A DNA stretch of 64,000 nucleotides, taken from Pseudonocardia parietis (GTDB lineage Bacteria > Actinomycetota > Actinomycetes > Mycobacteriales > Pseudonocardiaceae). The notes under the pieces are model-generated. The model did not search any database. It saw only the letters and a program-made list of their open reading frames with translations, and had not been told where the DNA came from. Position 1 is the first letter of the stretch. Each line of letters starts with the position of its first letter. A program made the translations under genes and the position numbers. Where the stretch lies: assembly GCF_017876315.1 (NCBI RefSeq), contig NZ_JAGINU010000001.1, forward strand, positions 2,852,001 through 2,916,000. Reading direction: 5' to 3'. Shown in pieces: positions 17,550 through 25,677 of this stretch.

Positions 17550-19184
17550 GTGAAGACCTACGCCCTGTCACAACCGGTGGACGGGAGCGACACCTGGCAC
17601 GACGGCAAGCGCTACGCCTGGCTGCTGGGCCTGGTCGTCCCGATCCTGCCGTTCCTCGCCATCGGGCTGCACCTGCTCACCGGCCTGTCGGCGGTGCTGT
17701 GGCTCGGCCCGGTCGTCATCCTCGTGATCGTTCCGTTGATCGACCTGGTCGCCGGCCTCGATTCCACGAACCCGCCGGACGAGGTGACCGACGCCCTGGA
17801 GGAGGACCGCTACTACCGCTGGGTCACCTACGCCTACCTCCCGCTGCAGTACGCGGGCCTGTTCGCCGGTATCGGCTACATCGCCCTGGCCGGGGCGCCG
17901 CTGATCGGCGACATCGGCCTCGCCGTCACCCTCGGCACCGTCGCCGGTATCGCGATCAACACCGCGCACGAGCTCGGCCACAAGCGCGAGGACGTCGAGC
18001 GGTGGGCCGCCAAGGTCGCGCTGGCACCGAGCTTCTACGGCCACTTCTACGTCGAGCACAACCGCGGCCACCACGTCCGTGTCTCCACCCCGGAGGACCC
18101 GGCGTCGGCCCGGATGGGCGAGAGCTTCTACCGCTTCTGGCCGCGCACCGTGTTCGGCGCGCTGGTGAGCGCGTGGCGGCTGGAGCGCAAGCGCTACGCC
18201 CGCCGCGACCGGCACCCGTACCGGATCGGCAACGACGTCCTCAACGCCTGGCTGATGTCGGGGGTGCTGTGGGGTGCGCTGATCGCGTCGTTCGGCTGGG
18301 GTGTGCTGCCGTACCTGCTGCTCCAGGCCGTCGTCGGGGCCACGCTGCTGGAGCTGGTGAACTACATGGAGCACTACGGGATGCTGCGGCAGAAGATCGG
18401 GCCGCCGGACCGCCGTCGCTACGAGCGGGTCACCCCGGCGCACTCGTGGAACTCCAACAACATCGCCACCAACGTGCTGCTCTACCACCTGCAGCGGCAC
18501 AGCGACCACCACGCGAACCCGACCCGGCGCTTCCAGACGCTGCGCGACTTCCCGGAGGCCCCGGTGCTGCCCACCGGCTACGCCGGGATGATGGTGGCAG
18601 CGCTGGTCCCTCCGGTGTTCCGGGCGCTGATGGACCCGCGGGTGGTCGCGCACTACGACGGTGACCTGCGGCGGGCCAACCTGCATCCGGCAGCGCGGGA
18701 GAAGCTGCTCGCCGCGTACCCGCCGCCCGCCTCCGATGTGGACCCGGACGAGCGGTCCGCCACGGAGAGCACGCCCCGGACCGAGAGCAGCGACAGCGGA
18801 ACGAGCCTCTGCACCGAGGGCAGCGACAGCGGAACGAGCCTCTGCACCGAGAGCAGCGACAGCGGAACGAGCCTCTGCACCGAGAGCAGCGACAGCGCAA
18901 CGAGCCTCTGCACCGAGAGCAGCGACAGCGCAACGAGCCTCTGCACCAAGGGCAGCGACAGCGGAACGAGCCTCTGCACTGCCGCCCGCTGCCCCGGCTG
19001 CGGCTACACCTACGAGGTAGCCGCAGGCAACGAGGCCGAGGGCTTCCCGGCCGGCACCGCCTGGTCGGACATCCCCGACGACTGGACCTGCCCCGACTGC
19101 GGCGTCCGCGACAAGGTCGACTTCGTCGCCCTCGACGGCGACACCGAATGTCACGCAGGTGCGGCGGGGCGAGCATCTGCGTGA
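17550..19184 (+). CDS. alkB: AlkB alkane 1-monooxygenase-rubredoxin fusion
   Basis: A 544-residue membrane diiron hydroxylase with its own electron donor. About six helices span residues 22-300. Histidine clusters are complete: HELGH (140-144), HNRGHH (170-175), NYMEHYG (271-277) and HSDHH (317-321). The C-terminal rubredoxin (480-527) has CPGCGYTYEV and CPDCG iron-binding knuckles. It would oxidise terminal carbons of medium or long alkanes, passing electrons directly through the fused domain. The joint (411-476) is six tandem 11-residue repeats, each containing a cysteine, which is odd for a linker. GTG 17550 is preceded by a GAGAGGGAGA site. No rubredoxin reductase gene is adjacent. Confidence 0.93.
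   Translation: MKTYALSQPVDGSDTWHDGKRYAWLLGLVVPILPFLAIGLHLLTGLSAVLWLGPVVILVIVPLIDLVAGLDSTNPPDEVTDALEEDRYYRWVTYAYLPLQYAGLFAGIGYIALAGAPLIGDIGLAVTLGTVAGIAINTAHELGHKREDVERWAAKVALAPSFYGHFYVEHNRGHHVRVSTPEDPASARMGESFYRFWPRTVFGALVSAWRLERKRYARRDRHPYRIGNDVLNAWLMSGVLWGALIASFGWGVLPYLLLQAVVGATLLELVNYMEHYGMLRQKIGPPDRRRYERVTPAHSWNSNNIATNVLLYHLQRHSDHHANPTRRFQTLRDFPEAPVLPTGYAGMMVAALVPPVFRALMDPRVVAHYDGDLRRANLHPAAREKLLAAYPPPASDVDPDERSATESTPRTESSDSGTSLCTEGSDSGTSLCTESSDSGTSLCTESSDSATSLCTESSDSATSLCTKGSDSGTSLCTAARCPGCGYTYEVAAGNEAEGFPAGTAWSDIPDDWTCPDCGVRDKVDFVALDGDTECHAGAAGRASA
18780..18977 (+). repeat. Six 33-bp tandem repeats inside alkB-rubredoxin
   Basis: Six back-to-back 33-bp units (starts 18780, 18813, 18846, 18879, 18912, 18945), each coding an 11-residue block: TESSDSGTSLC in units 1 and 3, TEGSDSGTSLC in 2, TESSDSATSLC in 4 and 5, TKGSDSGTSLC in 6. 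Nucleotide differences are few and mostly change one residue. Units keep the frame, so gain or loss would lengthen or shorten the linker without breaking the enzyme. Confidence 0.97.
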
Positions 19185-19191
19185 CATTCGG
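19144..19191. terminator. Hairpin over the end of alkB-rubredoxin
   Basis: Left arm 19144-19162 and right arm 19173-19191 form a 19-bp stem with one wobble or mismatch around a 10-base loop, spanning the alkB stop codon. The methyltransferase gene on the opposite strand ends 18 bases further on. No T-run follows, but such strong stems often act as bidirectional terminators in high-GC actinomycetes. Confidence 0.6.
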
Positions 19192-19208
19192 CGAGGCGAC
19201 AGGACCGA

Positions 19209-20210
19209 TCAGCGTGGGCGGGCGTCTATGACGCTGCGGGGGCCTGTGGTGGGGATGATTGCCTCGACCCGGAAGCCGGTGTCGTTCAGCAGGCCGGTGT
19301 ACTCGGCGGCGGTGCGCTCGCGCCCGCCGGTGCCGACCAGCATGTGCAGGTCGTAGAGCGCCGGGCCGGGTTCGCCGGGGGTGTCGTCGGGCAGCACCTG
19401 TTCGAGCACCAGTACCCGGGCCTGCGGCGGGGCCGCGGTACGCACCCGGTCCAGCAGCACCAGGCACTCGTCGTCGGTCCAGTCGTGCAGGACGAACGAC
19501 AGCAGGTAGACGTCCGCGCCACCGGGCACGGCCTCGAAGAAGTCGCCCAGCATCACGTCGCACCGGTTCCCGACGCCGGCCGCGACGAGCTCGTCGTGCG
19601 CCCGCTGCGCGACGTGCGGCAGGTCGAGCAGGATCCCCCGGCAGGCGGGCCGGGCGGCGAGCACGTGCCGCAGCAGCGCCCCGGTCCCGCCGCCGACGTC
19701 GACGACCGTGCTGCCGTCCGGGACGTCGTAGGCGGCGACGAAGGCGGCGCCGGCCTCGTCGACCAGTCCACGCTGGGTGACGTCGTAGAGCGCACCCAGC
19801 TCCGGGCGCCGGGCGAGATGGTCGAAGATCGGGCGCCCGGTGACCCGCCTGCAGGCCTGCTCGCCGGTCTGGACCGACTCGGTCAGGTCGTCCCACAGCG
19901 GTCGCCACAGCCGGGAGGTGAGCAGGGCGCGGGCGTGTGCCCCGCCGGGAGCGTCGCGCCGCAGCGCCGCACCCAGCTCGGTGCTCGCCCAGCCCGTGGG
20001 CCCGTGAGTGCACAGGCCGAGCGTGGCCAGGGCGCGCAGCAGCCGGTCCAGTGTCGGCGGATGGGCGCCGGTCTCGGCGGCGAGCTCATCGGTGCCGGCC
20101 GGCCCGCGGGCCAGCACGTCCATGACGCCCAGCTCGGCGGTCGCGCACAGTGCGTCGGTGATCCAGTGGGCCTGGACCATCCCGATCAGGCGGGTGGCGG
20201 CGGTGTCCAT
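19209..20210 (-). CDS. SAM-dependent O-methyltransferase (hydroxyindole/polyketide OMT type)
   Basis: A 333-residue class I methyltransferase. The N-terminal helical dimerisation region (ITDALCATAELGVMDVLARGPAGTDELAAETGAHPPTLDRLLRAL) and the SAM-binding loop VVDVGGGTGALLRHVLAARPACRGILLDLP (about 167-196) are diagnostic; catalytic-region VYLLSFVLHDWTDDECLVLLDRV and VLVLEQVLP follow. Family members methylate hydroxyls of aromatic natural products. It lies downstream of a cupin gene on the same strand (61 bases apart). Acceptor unknown; no other biosynthetic genes are adjacent. Confidence 0.9.
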   Translation of the reverse strand: MDTAATRLIGMVQAHWITDALCATAELGVMDVLARGPAGTDELAAETGAHPPTLDRLLRALATLGLCTHGPTGWASTELGAALRRDAPGGAHARALLTSRLWRPLWDDLTESVQTGEQACRRVTGRPIFDHLARRPELGALYDVTQRGLVDEAGAAFVAAYDVPDGSTVVDVGGGTGALLRHVLAARPACRGILLDLPHVAQRAHDELVAAGVGNRCDVMLGDFFEAVPGGADVYLLSFVLHDWTDDECLVLLDRVRTAAPPQARVLVLEQVLPDDTPGEPGPALYDLHMLVGTGGRERTAAEYTGLLNDTGFRVEAIIPTTGPRSVIDARPR

Positions 20211-20271
20211 AGGGGCTCCTCACGGCGCGGGACCGGTCGGTGCGAGTGTCCCCGGTCACAGTCGTGCTCGC

Positions 20272-20757
20272 TCAGAAGCCGGGGTGGTCCCGGAGGTTGA
20301 CCTGGTCGCAGGTCAGCGCGAACGCGTCGACCTCCTCCGGCGTCGGCGGGGCGGTCCGGGCGGCGAACTCGGCGAGCCCGCGGAAGTAGCGCTCGCGCGG
20401 GGCGCCGGGCACGAACAGGATGAGGAACCGGGCGTCGGAGCCGGGGCCGGTGCGGAAGGCGTGCACCCCGTGCGGCGGGACGTGCACGAGGTCGCCCGGC
20501 CCCGCCTCCGTCCACTGTGTGCCGGTCATGATCCGCAGCAGGCCGTCGATCACGTAGAAGCTCTCGGTGAACCCGGAGTGGTAGTGCGGCAGCGCACCGG
20601 GGGAGTCGACCGGGATCCACGACTCGAACAGCCCGAAGCCGCCGCCGACGGCGTCGCCGGGCGCGGCGAACCGGGTCCACGATCCGGCCGGGGAGGTGAC
20701 GGCCCGCTCGGTGCCGGCGCTCGGGCGCCACACGGCGGACGGTTCGGGGAAGCTCAC
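20272..20757 (-). CDS. Cupin domain protein
   Basis: A 161-residue single-cupin protein. Motif 1 is PHYHSGFTESFYVIDGLLRIM (metal ligands two His and one Glu) and motif 2 is PGDLVHVPPHGVHAFRTG with the second-motif His. The C-terminal tail is helical (RERYFRGLAEFAARTAPPTPEEVDAF). The metal site looks intact, so it may be a small dioxygenase, isomerase or ligand-binding protein; substrate cannot be inferred. It precedes the O-methyltransferase on the same strand and may be co-transcribed. Confidence 0.8.
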   Translation of the reverse strand: MSFPEPSAVWRPSAGTERAVTSPAGSWTRFAAPGDAVGGGFGLFESWIPVDSPGALPHYHSGFTESFYVIDGLLRIMTGTQWTEAGPGDLVHVPPHGVHAFRTGPGSDARFLILFVPGAPRERYFRGLAEFAARTAPPTPEEVDAFALTCDQVNLRDHPGF

Positions 20758-20940
20758 GCCACCGACGGTAGTGCCCCGGTGACCGGGCGTCGCGCCGCGA
20801 CGGCCGGTCGGTCCCGCAGGGGCCGGTGCCGGACGGCGGGGGAGCGGCGGGGCCGCCGGGCGACGTCGGTATCGTCGACGGGCGTCGGAGTGCGTCCGCC
20901 GGGTACCGGCGAGTGGTCACGGCTCCCGGAGAGGAACGAG

Positions 20941-21270
20941 GTGAGGCCCGTGCGCGTCCTCTCCTCGCTGCTGCTCCTGCTGCTGGCGCTCCTGGTGTGT
21001 GCCGGACCCGCGGCGGCCGCCCCGGCCCACCATGTGCTGCCCTCCGGCGCGGTGGAGTGCCCGTACGAGCCTCCGGCCACGTTGCACTCCGGCGACTCGG
21101 AGCAGCTCCCGCGCCGCAGTGACGACGGCCCGTCGGCCCCGGCCGCCGCGCCGATCACGCCGGTGACCGTCGTCCCCGCCGGGCACGCCGACACCCCGCG
21201 CTCGCCGCCTCCGGAACGGACGTTGCTCGCGCCGTCGCCGGTCGAGCAGCTCTGCGTGGACCGGAACTGA
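20941..21270 (+). CDS. Small secreted hypothetical protein
   Basis: About 109 residues with a clear signal peptide (VRVLSSLLLLLLALLVCAGPAAAAPA, cleavage near AAA-AP). The mature part is proline-rich and low in predicted structure, with two cysteines (VECPYE, EQLCVDRN) that could form a disulfide. GTG 20941 has GGAGAGG upstream; GTG 20950 is equally possible. It precedes the DsbA-like and VKOR genes by 73 bases, so it may be a disulfide-dependent exported protein, but that is inference. No family recognised. Confidence 0.65.
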   Translation: MRPVRVLSSLLLLLLALLVCAGPAAAAPAHHVLPSGAVECPYEPPATLHSGDSEQLPRRSDDGPSAPAAAPITPVTVVPAGHADTPRSPPPERTLLAPSPVEQLCVDRN

Positions 21271-21343
21271 GCGGGAGGACACGTCCCCGTCCCGTACCCG
21301 TGTTCCGGCACCGAGCCGGACCTGGCGTGGAGGAAACCTCCCG

Positions 21344-21994
21344 ATGACCCGTAACGTCAAGATCTCCCTGTTCGTCGTCGGCGCGTTCGCGCTGGTGGTG
21401 GCAGGCCTGTTGTTCGCCACCCGGCCGGACGCACCGCAGACCGGCGCCGGCGGCACGGCGTCCGCCGGGGCCCTCGCCCCGCCCGACGCGCCGCGGCTCA
21501 ACGAGGCCCCGAACGCGTCGGTCACCCTCGTCGAGTTCCTCGACTACCAGTGCCCCGGCTGTGCGGTGCTGCAGCCGGCCATGAGCCAGCTCGCGCAGCA
21601 GTACGGCGACCGCGTGGAGTTCGTCATCCGTGACTTCCCGCTGCCGTCGCACCGCAACGCCGAACCGGCCGCGGTCGCGGCCGAGGCGGCGCACCAGCAG
21701 GGCCGGTTCGTCCCGATGTACGAGCGGCTCTTCCAGACCCAGCAGACGTGGGCCGAGCAGCCGGACGCCGCCGGCATCTTCCGCGGTTACGCTGAGGAAC
21801 TCGGCCTGGACATGGCCGCCTATGACGCGGCCGTCGCCGACCCGGCGACCCTGGAGAAGGTGCTGGCCGACCGGACGGCCGGCGAGCAGGCCGGGGTCCA
21901 GGGCACCCCGGCGATCTTCGTGAACGGCGAGAAGGTGGAGGTGGAATCGGTGCAGGACATCACCGACGCCCTCGACGCGGCGGTCGGGCAGTGA
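21344..21994 (+). CDS. Membrane-anchored DsbA-like thiol-disulfide oxidoreductase
   Basis: A 216-residue thioredoxin-fold protein with an N-terminal membrane anchor (ISLFVVGAFALVVAGLLFA) and the active site C70-PG-C73 in EFLDYQCPGCAVLQP. The cis-proline loop is GVQGTPAIFVNGE. It would insert disulfides into exported proteins on the outer face of the membrane. The next gene, a VKOR, overlaps its stop (GTGA) and is the expected partner that re-oxidises it. RBS GAGGAAA is close to ATG 21344. Confidence 0.9.
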   Translation: MTRNVKISLFVVGAFALVVAGLLFATRPDAPQTGAGGTASAGALAPPDAPRLNEAPNASVTLVEFLDYQCPGCAVLQPAMSQLAQQYGDRVEFVIRDFPLPSHRNAEPAAVAAEAAHQQGRFVPMYERLFQTQQTWAEQPDAAGIFRGYAEELGLDMAAYDAAVADPATLEKVLADRTAGEQAGVQGTPAIFVNGEKVEVESVQDITDALDAAVGQ

Positions 21995-22632
21995 CCGCGG
22001 CCGCGGCGACCGAGGAGTTCGACCGGATCTCCGACGACCGTGGGCCCGCGACCGTCCCGGGCCCACTGCCCCGGTTCCTGCCGTGGCTGCTGATGCTCGG
22101 TGGAGCGCTCGGCCTGCTGGCCGCGTTCACGCTGACGGTCGAGCGGATCGCCCTGCTGCTGGACCCGAACTACACGCCCTCGTGCAGCCTCAACCCGGTG
22201 CTGTCCTGCGGGTCGGTGATGACGACCGAGCAGGCCGCGTTCTTCGGGTTCCCCAACCCTTTGCTCGGCATCGGCGCGTACGCCGTGGTCGTCACGACCG
22301 GGGTCGCGCTGCTCGGCGGGATCCGCCTCCCGACGTGGTGGTGGACCGGGCTGACCGTGGGCGCCGGGGCCGGCGTGGTGTTCGTGCACTACCTGATCTT
22401 CCAGAGCCTGTACCGGATCGGGGCGTTGTGCCCGTACTGCATGGTCGTCTGGGCCGTGACGATCCCGATCTTCTGGTACACCGCGCTGGCGACGCTGGAC
22501 CGCAGCGGAAAGGCCCGCGGACTCTACGACGGGCTGCGGCAGTACCACGCGGTGCCGATGGTCCTGTGGTTCATCGTGGTCATCGGGCTGTCGCTGCACC
22601 GGTTCTGGACCTACTGGTCGAGCCTGATCTGA
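21991..22632 (+). CDS. Vitamin K epoxide reductase (VKOR) family protein
   Basis: A 213-residue membrane enzyme of about five helices. It has the conserved loop cysteine pair Cys65/Cys73 (SCSLNPVLSCGSVM) and the active CPYC at 147-150. Bacterial VKOR re-oxidises DsbA and passes electrons to menaquinone, replacing DsbB in actinobacteria. It is translationally coupled to the DsbA-like gene. GTG 21991. Confidence 0.92.
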   Translation: MTAAAATEEFDRISDDRGPATVPGPLPRFLPWLLMLGGALGLLAAFTLTVERIALLLDPNYTPSCSLNPVLSCGSVMTTEQAAFFGFPNPLLGIGAYAVVVTTGVALLGGIRLPTWWWTGLTVGAGAGVVFVHYLIFQSLYRIGALCPYCMVVWAVTIPIFWYTALATLDRSGKARGLYDGLRQYHAVPMVLWFIVVIGLSLHRFWTYWSSLI

Positions 22633-22636
22633 GGCT

Positions 22637-22668
22637 CCGGGGCCGGCCGGGGCGCCGGTCGGCCCCGG
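22637..22668. terminator. Convergent hairpin terminator after VKOR
   Basis: A 12-bp GC stem (22637-22648 with 22657-22668, one wobble) around an 8-base loop, placed between the convergent VKOR gene and the small acidic-protein gene. A bidirectional terminator is the simplest reading. Confidence 0.55.
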
Positions 22669-22672
22669 CCGC

Positions 22673-22846
22673 TCAGTAGCCCTCGTCGTCCTGGGGTGCG
22701 TCGCGACGCTGGTCGGCGACATCGGCCGGGTCCGCCTCCAGCGCGACCGCCTGCGGGGCACCGTCGGCCGGCTCGGTCTCGGTGTCGCGCAGCTGGTCGA
22801 GGGCGTCGGCCGGGTCGGTCTCGGAGACCGGGCTGTCGGGGCGCAT
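22673..22846 (-). CDS. Small acidic hypothetical protein, 57 residues
   Basis: A 57-residue acidic, probably disordered protein with a loosely repeated pattern (ETDPADALDQLRDTE, EADPADVADQRRDA). ATG 22846 has GGAAGGA seven bases upstream, a good ribosome site, which raises confidence despite its size. It lies downstream of the anti-sigma ATPase on the same strand. No family recognised. Confidence 0.55.
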   Translation of the reverse strand: MRPDSPVSETDPADALDQLRDTETEPADGAPQAVALEADPADVADQRRDAPQDDEGY

Positions 22847-22923
22847 GATCGGTCCTTCCGTCGGGTCCGGGCCGGGCATACCCACCGGCCACGGCCGGTA
22901 TGCACCACGGGTGGCTCCGGCTG

Positions 22924-23343
22924 TCAGACGGCGCCGACCGGGTGGAACTCCGGCCGGGGCGCGGCCGTCGGCGGGCCGATCTCGGCCCAGGTCGTCTTGC
23001 CCGCGGCGTGCCGGCGCACGCCCCAGCGCCGCGACACGGCCGAGACGATCTGCAGGCCGCGGCCCCGGGCCGCCGAGGGGTCGAGTGGTTGCTCGCGTCC
23101 GGGTGTCGCCGACCCGTCCCGCACGGCCACGCGAACCGCGCCGTCGTGCACGTCGGCGGTGAGCCGCATCGGCGTGCGGGCGTGGTCCACGCCGTTCGCG
23201 ACCAGCTCGTGCAGCACCAGCAGGGCATCCTGGGCCACCGGCTCCGGCACCAGTGCGGTCAGGAAGCGTTGCAGCGCGAGCCGGGCGCGCCGGCACGACG
23301 TGTGCCGGGCCGGCAGGTGCAGCGCCCATGATCGATCGGGCAT
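22924..23343 (-). CDS. Anti-sigma-type serine/threonine kinase (RsbW-like HATPase)
   Basis: A 139-residue HATPase domain protein. The N box is VLHELVANGVDHARTPMRLTADV and the G boxes are DPSAARGRGLQIVSAVSRRWGV, followed by KTTWAEI, the standard end of actinobacterial regulators of this group. Such proteins bind sigma factors or anti-anti-sigma proteins in stress signalling. ATG 23343 follows GGGAAGGGAGGG. No sigma factor gene is adjacent, so its partner is unknown. Confidence 0.85.
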   Translation of the reverse strand: MPDRSWALHLPARHTSCRRARLALQRFLTALVPEPVAQDALLVLHELVANGVDHARTPMRLTADVHDGAVRVAVRDGSATPGREQPLDPSAARGRGLQIVSAVSRRWGVRRHAAGKTTWAEIGPPTAAPRPEFHPVGAV

Positions 23344-23461
23344 CCTCGCCCTCCCTTCCCTGTCCCACGGCCGGCACCGTGGTCGGACCACGACCGGTTA
23401 CCCCGTGTGGCCGAAACGCACACCTCCGACCGCCATCGAGGGCGTGCGGCCGGGGCCGGGG

Positions 23462-23995
23462 TCACCGGGTACTCGGCAGGTCCGGGTCGTCGGGGCCTCC
23501 GGGGGTGGCGTCGCCGGGAGCGGCGGACGGGCGGGGATCCGCCGGCGCCGGGGGAGCGGCGGTGTCCGCGCCGGGTACGACGAACGGCACGGTGCCGGTC
23601 GGGGTGTCGCCGGCCGCGTGCCGGTGCGGAGCGGGATCCCCGGCCTCGCGGATGATCTGGAAGTGCCCGGTCCGCCGTACCCGCTGGGCGAGCGGGGCCC
23701 GGTGACGGGGCGGGCCGGTCAACCGCCGGTGCGCCCGGCGCAGCAGCATCGCCACCACCAGCGCGACCGGCACGGCGAGGGCCACCTGCCACCAGGCGGT
23801 GGCCCAGAAGTGCACCGTCGCGACGAACAGCGCGGCGAGCGCCACCGCGGCCACCCTGATCAGCATGAGCTGAGTGCGGACCCGCCGGTCCCGGTTGCCC
23901 TTGCGCAGCTGGGGTGCGGTCCGCGACAGCGCCCACAGCAGGTAGAGGGCCAGCAGCCCGAGCGCCACGTACCCGGAGACCCGGCGCAGATCCAT
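23462..23995 (-). CDS. Membrane protein of unknown function
   Basis: About 177 residues with three hydrophobic helices (VSGYVALGLLALYLLWALS, LIRVAAVALAALFVATVHFWA, WWQVALAVPVALVVAMLLRRAHR) and a long Pro/Ala/Asp-rich cytosolic tail. No family recognised. Start may be ATG 23995 (MDLRRVSG) or an upstream GTG at 24010. It lies 40 bases downstream of the PucR regulator gene on the same strand and could be co-transcribed with it. Confidence 0.6.
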   Translation of the reverse strand: MDLRRVSGYVALGLLALYLLWALSRTAPQLRKGNRDRRVRTQLMLIRVAAVALAALFVATVHFWATAWWQVALAVPVALVVAMLLRRAHRRLTGPPRHRAPLAQRVRRTGHFQIIREAGDPAPHRHAAGDTPTGTVPFVVPGADTAAPPAPADPRPSAAPGDATPGGPDDPDLPSTR

Positions 23996-24035
23996 GCGGC
24001 GGGCTCGCACCCGATCGACGTCGCGTTACGGGTCG

Positions 24036-25571
24036 TCAGCGCAACGCCAGCAACGCGAGGTGCACCGCGGTGCGCACCTCGGGGTCGGCCAGGTCGGCGC
24101 CGAGCAGCGCGGACAGCGTGCGGATGCGGGCGTACGCGGCGGGTCGTCCGGTCCCGATCCGGCGGGCGACGTCGGCGACGACCCCGCCCGCGTCGACGAG
24201 CGCGTGCAGGCCGTGCAGGGCCCGGGCGCGTTCCGGGGCGTCGAGCGCCAGGACCGGGCCGAGCGTCTCCTCCACGAAGCCGAGCAGCCGCGGGTCGTCG
24301 CGCAACTGCCAGGCGAGCCCGCGCACGCCGAGCCCGGAACGCCGGTGCGGCCCGCCCGGCGGCACGGGGGCCTGCGGGCCAGGCTGCCGGGCTGCGGCGA
24401 CGAGCCGGGCCTCCCGGAGCAGCTCGGGGAGCGTCTCGAACGGGCCGGGCCCGGCGACGGTCGCGACGACCGGACCCGCCGCGGCGACCCGGGCGGCCAG
24501 ACGGTCGCCGGGTGAACCCGCCGGGACGAGGACGGCGACCGCGGGCACCTGCTCGTCGTCGGCGCCCCCGGAGCCGGGCAGCGTCGCGACCAGCGCGCCG
24601 GGCGCCGCGTCCGGCAGCGTCGTCTCGACGAGCGACCGCAGCTCCGCCGGTGCCGGCCCGGCGAGCAGCACGACCTCGACCTCCCCGGTGACCGGCACGC
24701 CGCACGCCCGAGCGCGGACCGCCAGCCCCTCGACGTCCACCGGTGTCGCCGCCGCGAGCTCACCCACCAGCCGGTCGTGTGCCGCCCGGAGCAGCGCCCC
24801 GGGATCCGGCCCGAGCAGCGACAGCGCGTCGGCGGCGTGCCCGAGGACGGTGGCGACCCGGTCGGCGGTGTCCGGCGCGGGCCGCGACGGCACGACCAGC
24901 CGCCCCCACCGGGTACCGGGCCGTCCGAGCGGGGCCACCTCCCAGCCCTCCGGGCCGGCCGGCCCGGCCAGCCGGGACCGTGCCCGCCAGTCCCGCAGGT
25001 CCGGCGCCCCCGCGCTCAGCAGCACCCGGTGTGCGAGGTCCTCGGCCACCACCGGCGCGCCGAGGAGCGCGGCGGCCTCGTCGACGACCCGGCCCGGCGC
25101 CGCCCCGTGCAGGGTCAGGGTCCGGAACACTGTCCCGGCGTGCTCGGCGAACGCCGCCCGGTCGTGGCGCGCCGTCAGGATCCGGGCCAGTACACCGGCC
25201 ACGATGTCGGCGAAGCGCACCGTCCGGCGCAGCTCGACCAGCGGGAACCCGGCGGCCCGCGCGGCCTGCACGAGCGCCCCGGGCAGCGCGGTGAGGTGCT
25301 GGCCGATCTCGACGACCAGCCCGACCGCGCCCGCGGCACGTACGGCGTCGACGTAGCGCGCGGGATCGGTGGTGGGGTCGGCGGCGGGGAGCCCGACCGA
25401 CAGGACCAGCACGCCCTCCGGCAGCGTCCCGGCCGGATCGGCGAGCTCACTGACGTGCACCCAGCGGACCTCGGCGTCGAGCGCGTCGCGTCCGGCCCGC
25501 ACGACCGGCGCCCCGCAACGGACCTCCGGCCGCGCCAAGACCTCCGCGATCGTCGGATACACCGGTTGCAC
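24036..25571 (-). CDS. PucR family transcriptional regulator
   Basis: A 511-residue regulator with the classical PucR N-terminal domain (YPTIAEVLARPEVRCGAPVVRAG...VRWVHVSELADPAGTLPEGVLVLSVGL, residues 4-60), a central region, and a C-terminal helix-turn-helix (LHALVDAGGVVADVARRIGTGRPAAYARIRTLSALLG). PucR-like factors activate purine, GABA or amine degradation genes. It is divergent from a class III aminotransferase, its probable target. GTG 25571 is chosen because a perfect palindrome lies 25 bases upstream; an earlier in-frame GTG at 25616 would place the palindrome inside the gene. Confidence 0.87.
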   Translation of the reverse strand: MQPVYPTIAEVLARPEVRCGAPVVRAGRDALDAEVRWVHVSELADPAGTLPEGVLVLSVGLPAADPTTDPARYVDAVRAAGAVGLVVEIGQHLTALPGALVQAARAAGFPLVELRRTVRFADIVAGVLARILTARHDRAAFAEHAGTVFRTLTLHGAAPGRVVDEAAALLGAPVVAEDLAHRVLLSAGAPDLRDWRARSRLAGPAGPEGWEVAPLGRPGTRWGRLVVPSRPAPDTADRVATVLGHAADALSLLGPDPGALLRAAHDRLVGELAAATPVDVEGLAVRARACGVPVTGEVEVVLLAGPAPAELRSLVETTLPDAAPGALVATLPGSGGADDEQVPAVAVLVPAGSPGDRLAARVAAAGPVVATVAGPGPFETLPELLREARLVAAARQPGPQAPVPPGGPHRRSGLGVRGLAWQLRDDPRLLGFVEETLGPVLALDAPERARALHGLHALVDAGGVVADVARRIGTGRPAAYARIRTLSALLGADLADPEVRTAVHLALLALR

Positions 25572-25595
25572 TCCGCTCGGTGTGACGGCCCGGAC

Positions 25596-25610
25596 GATAC
25601 GGATCGTATC
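25596..25610. promoter_or_regulatory. Perfect palindrome between pucR-like and aminotransferase genes
   Basis: GATACG-GAT-CGTATC, a perfect 6-bp inverted repeat with a three-base centre, in the 106-base divergent region. It is AT-richer than its surroundings. A PucR operator or the overlapping -10 regions of the two promoters are both possible. Confidence 0.5.
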
Positions 25611-25677
25611 CCGCACGAGCCCCGTGGACCGTCGACGATCAGGAGTCGCGTGCCGCCCGCCGGACAAGGAGCCAGCC

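Noticed and set aside
18780..18977. 33-bp repeats as a possible CRISPR array
   Set aside because: Units are contiguous without spacers, stay in frame, and encode the linker of a recognised enzyme.
18653..18979. Minus-strand repeat protein (LVPLSLLSVQR pattern)
   Set aside because: It is the antisense reading of the alkB-rubredoxin tandem repeats, with no independent start signal.
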